Source: Planctomycetota bacterium (GTDB taxonomy: Bacteria > Planctomycetota > UBA11346). Taken from it: a stretch of 64,000 nt of DNA. The notes beneath the pieces were generated by a model. The model was given only the letters and a program-made list of their open reading frames with translations. It made no database searches and had not been told where the DNA came from. Shown here piece by piece: positions 60,864 to 64,000 of the stretch; the stretch's first letter is position 1; each line of letters starts with the position of its first letter. The stretch is from NCBI GenBank assembly GCA_013816485.1, contig JACDEI010000025.1, positions 1 through 64,000 of the forward strand, given 5' to 3'. Position numbers and translations under genes: made by a program.

Positions 60864-63800
60864 ATGTCCTTCCGCCGCCTGCTGCTCGTCCCTCTCCTGA
60901 CTGCTGCTGTTGGTGGTGGTGTTTCCAACCTTGCTGCGACGGAAACCGAGAACCTCGGCCTGCGCCTGTTGCCCGCGCCGCAGCCACCCGCGATTGACGG
61001 CACGCTCAAAGGCTGGGACCTGAGTGGTGGCATCTTTGCCTGCGGCGATGTGGAGAACCAGCGCACCAACTTCGGCACGTGGATGTACGCGATGTATGAC
61101 GCGCAGCATCTTTACCTGCTGGCGCACTTCGTCGATCCGACGCCGCTGAACAATCCCGGTCAGGTGGAGGCGGATTACGGCTTCGCCGGCGACTGTCTGC
61201 AATTTCGCGTGGTCGCCGGGGCTGGCACCGATGCCGAGAAGGGTCGTGCCTCGCACTGGACCTGTTGGCAGGGCCGTGGGGGCAAACACGTAATGAACGT
61301 CGAATACGGTATCAAATTCGATCAGGGCGGAACCAAAGACGCCCAGGCACAAGGCGCCAAGCAGGCCTTTGCCAAGGATGCGGATGGCGGTGGTTATGTG
61401 CAGGTGATGGCGATCCCCTGGGGATTGATCGGCCCTGAAAGCTGGACGCCCAAGACCGGCGACACCATGCGCTTCACCATCGAGCCGAACTTCACTGTCG
61501 GCACCAATGGACGTCTGACCAACAAAGACATCTTCTCTGCTGATCGCACGCCGGACCGGGTGTTTACCTTCATGTCGAACCAGACCTGGGGCGCGGCGAC
61601 CTTCGCCAAAGCTGGTACGGTCGAACCGTCACCGGTGCGTCTGTCGGACCGCCGTGAATTCGCCGTCTCGTTGATCGACGGACGGCCGAAGGTCGACTGG
61701 ACCGGCCTGATCAAACAGGTGGAGCTCAAAGGCCACAAATCACTCAGCTTTGAAATGCCCTTCGACGGCTACATCTCGCTCAACCTCTTCGCCGCTGATG
61801 GCAGCGTCGCGCGCCAACTGCTGAACACCGCGTTCTACACCAAGGGCAAACACGCGGTGAAGTGGGATGGCCTCGGCACGTATTCGTGGCGCAATCCGGG
61901 TGATCCGGTGGCGGCTGGCACGTATACGTGGGAAGCGCTCGTGCATCCGGGTCTCGATCTCAAACTCGTCGGCTGGGCGGCGAACGCGGGCGCTGCGCCG
62001 TGGGATGGCGCCAGCGGCAGGGACAACTGGGGCGGCGATCATGGCGAACCGAACAGCGTCGCGACACTCGGCGATCGGGTGTTCCTCGGCTGGACCTTCG
62101 CCGAGGCCGGCAAGGCGCTCGTGGCGTGCGACACCGACGGCAAGGTCATCTGGAAGAACAGCCGGCAGGGCATGTCGGGCTGTCGCGTGGTGACCGCGAC
62201 CATCAATCCACCGGCCATCAATCCTCCAGACATAAAACCAAAAACCCACGATGCGTTCGTCTTCGGCCTGAACGGCACCATCGCCTATCGTTTGACCAAG
62301 GACGGTAGCTACGCGCCGTGGCCAGGCAAAGACACACCCGACCTCAAGCCGTTCGATGTGGTCCTAAACAAAGACATGCGCGAGGGCCTCAGCGATGAGT
62401 TCGCCACCCTTTCGGCCAGTTGGGGAACGCTGTTCTCCACCACGACCAAAGGTGATGCCCTCATCGCCATCGATGCCGACAAAGGAATTCTGATCCGCGT
62501 GATTAAGGTCCCCGCGCCGGGAGCACTCTGCGCGATCAACGCACGCACCTGTTACGTGGTCAGCGAGAACAAGCGCATCCTGCACGTCGATATCGATGGC
62601 GAGAAGATCACCACCTTCGCCGAGTTGCCGGACGTCCAGGGCATCGCGCGCGCGAAGGACGGCACGGTGTACGTCTCCGTTGGTGGCTCGACCAATCAGG
62701 TCCAGGTGTTCGACAAGGATGGCAAGGCTCTTCGCATTATCGGCCGCGCCGGTGGTCGCCCGCTGCTGGGAAAATGGGATCCCAGCGGTTTGAAGAATCC
62801 GGTCGGCTTGGCCGTTGACGCCAAAGGCACGCTGTGGGTGGCGGAGAACGACAACTTCCCCAGACGCTTCAGCACCTGGGATACGACCACCGGTGCCTTC
62901 AAGGCGGAATACCTCGGCCCCGCGACCTACGGCGCGCTCGGCGGTTCGATCTGCCCGGCAGATCCGCATGTCATGGTCGGCCAGGGCTGCGAATGGCGCA
63001 TCGATCCGGTGACCGGCAAGGCCAGGGTGCTCGCGGTGATCACGCGCGATGGCATGGAGAACAGCCGCTTCGCCACCGGAACCAATGGCCGCACGTATTT
63101 GTTCACCGCCGGCAACTGGGCCTTCAACGTAGGGCCGATCAACATCTTTGAACGGCTCGGCGACGGTCAGTGGAAAAAACGCAGCGAGATCTTCTACCGC
63201 GACAAGGACGGCAAGGACGTGCCGACCTCGGAACACGGCAAAGGGCCGGCCGCGACAATGACCATGGTGTGGGCCGACGCCAACGACGATGGCAAACGTG
63301 ACGCGAACGAGGTCAGCGGCAGCGACGGCATCCAGGTGTTCAGCCGTTGGTACATGAACATCAACGCCGACCTGACGCTTTATGCCGGCGATAAACAATT
63401 CCGTTCCACCGGCTTCACCGCCTGTGGCGCGCCGACCTGGGATCTGGCGAAACCGGTGACGATGCCGGCAGCGGGCCTTGGCTCGGCGGACGGGAAGCTG
63501 GTGCTGCGCCCAGGTGATTACGGCGAGGCCCACACCCGCCTGACCTGCTTCGACATCGCCAGCGGCAAACCGCGTTGGTGGTACCCCGACAACTTCAACG
63601 GCGTGCACGGCAGCCACAGTGCGCCGCCACCGGTGGTCGGCCTGATCCGGGGATCGTACGGACCATGCGCAGCAGTGCGTTTGCCGGAGCCGATCGGCAA
63701 TGCCTGGGTGCTGGCGACCAACGTCGGCGAGTGGCATCTGCTCACCGAGCGCGGCTTCTACCTCAGCCGCTTGTTCCAGGGCGATCAGCTCAAGATGAAG

Positions 63801-64000
63801 TTTCCCGAGATGGCCGTCCCAGGCGTACTGATGAACGACTGCCCCCCAGGCATGGGCGGCGAAGACTTCGGCGGCTCGGCCACTGTCGCCAAAGATGGCA
63901 AGCTCTACCTGCAGGCCGGCAAGACCGCTTTCTGGAATGTGGTGGTGGATGGACTCAATCAGGTGAAGTCGCTGAAAGGCGGCAGCATCACCATCAGCGA
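60864..64000 (+). CDS. Large secreted protein with CBM9-like and beta-propeller domains (partial)
   Basis: An open reading frame of over 1045 codons that runs off the window. It has a signal peptide (MSFRRLLLVPLLTAAVGGGV), a CBM9-like sugar-binding domain (PPAIDGTLKGWDLSGG, FGTWMYAMYDAQHLYLLAHF; about 35-220), a FlgD-like segment (SLNLFAADGSVARQL, around 300-350), then repeated propeller blades (NPVGLAVDAKGTLWVAENDN, VQGIARAKDGTVYVSVGGS). AGAGGA precedes the ATG. The product is extracellular and probably binds or senses carbohydrate. No catalytic residues are identified. Its placement after heparinase and LacI suggests the same catabolic locus. Confidence 0.8.
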   Translation, partial: MSFRRLLLVPLLTAAVGGGVSNLAATETENLGLRLLPAPQPPAIDGTLKGWDLSGGIFACGDVENQRTNFGTWMYAMYDAQHLYLLAHFVDPTPLNNPGQVEADYGFAGDCLQFRVVAGAGTDAEKGRASHWTCWQGRGGKHVMNVEYGIKFDQGGTKDAQAQGAKQAFAKDADGGGYVQVMAIPWGLIGPESWTPKTGDTMRFTIEPNFTVGTNGRLTNKDIFSADRTPDRVFTFMSNQTWGAATFAKAGTVEPSPVRLSDRREFAVSLIDGRPKVDWTGLIKQVELKGHKSLSFEMPFDGYISLNLFAADGSVARQLLNTAFYTKGKHAVKWDGLGTYSWRNPGDPVAAGTYTWEALVHPGLDLKLVGWAANAGAAPWDGASGRDNWGGDHGEPNSVATLGDRVFLGWTFAEAGKALVACDTDGKVIWKNSRQGMSGCRVVTATINPPAINPPDIKPKTHDAFVFGLNGTIAYRLTKDGSYAPWPGKDTPDLKPFDVVLNKDMREGLSDEFATLSASWGTLFSTTTKGDALIAIDADKGILIRVIKVPAPGALCAINARTCYVVSENKRILHVDIDGEKITTFAELPDVQGIARAKDGTVYVSVGGSTNQVQVFDKDGKALRIIGRAGGRPLLGKWDPSGLKNPVGLAVDAKGTLWVAENDNFPRRFSTWDTTTGAFKAEYLGPATYGALGGSICPADPHVMVGQGCEWRIDPVTGKARVLAVITRDGMENSRFATGTNGRTYLFTAGNWAFNVGPINIFERLGDGQWKKRSEIFYRDKDGKDVPTSEHGKGPAATMTMVWADANDDGKRDANEVSGSDGIQVFSRWYMNINADLTLYAGDKQFRSTGFTACGAPTWDLAKPVTMPAAGLGSADGKLVLRPGDYGEAHTRLTCFDIASGKPRWWYPDNFNGVHGSHSAPPPVVGLIRGSYGPCAAVRLPEPIGNAWVLATNVGEWHLLTERGFYLSRLFQGDQLKMKFPEMAVPGVLMNDCPPGMGGEDFGGSATVAKDGKLYLQAGKTAFWNVVVDGLNQVKSLKGGSITIS

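Overview
The window looks like a chromosomal segment of a GC-rich, Gram-negative bacterium of the PVC superphylum, probably Planctomycetota or a close relative. This is an inference. It rests on two very large secreted PVC-type 'membrane-bound dehydrogenase' proteins (propeller, HEAT repeats and an electron-transfer domain), a heparinase-like enzyme paired with a LacI regulator, an ExbD protein and an outer-membrane porin, mixed with single-copy housekeeping genes (gatB, hisI, aroC, speD, rpoZ, rplM, ilvE). No rRNA or tRNA gene was recognised.

Layout. 1-12.5 kb: housekeeping and small secreted proteins, then a GH3-type amide synthetase translationally coupled to an alpha/beta hydrolase. 12.5-13.2 kb: a cluster of repeats. 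13.2-33 kb: a CRISPR island. It starts with an intact plus-strand operon of WYL regulator, cas6, cas3, cas8, cas7 and cas5 (MYXAN/Dev-like type I variant), followed by a fused cas4/cas1, cas2, a 312-base leader-like gap and an array of 76 identical 36-base repeats with 75 spacers. A toxin-antitoxin (TA) pair sits antisense between cas5 and cas4/cas1.

Beyond the array, on the minus strand, lie remains of a second cas locus: the N terminus of another cas4/cas1, the C terminus of a type I-G csb2, and a WYL gene of exactly the same length as the intact one but with one in-frame TGA. Two further TA pairs sit among these remains, again opposite in strand to the cas pieces. The array is therefore flanked by two mirror-image cas loci, one intact and one decayed. 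This is the most unusual part of the window.

33-51 kb: a methyltransferase, ilvE, rpoZ, rplM, a phoX pseudogene with a large internal deletion, two PDZ proteins, a porin, a cytochrome c-type dehydrogenase, SpoIID/LytB, an MBL hydrolase, an FAD protein, an EEP nuclease and a HAD phosphatase. 51-64 kb: polysaccharide and redox genes: a 1442-residue dehydrogenase-like protein ending in an azurin-like copper domain, a heparinase-like protein divergent from a LacI regulator, and a large secreted propeller protein running off the window.

A second genome-scale pattern runs through the intergenic spaces. At least thirteen inverted repeats with arms of about 27-50 bases, many built from short tandem units or self-complementary hairpins, lie between genes with no preference for gene orientation. 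One of them contributes codons to the start of rlmI.
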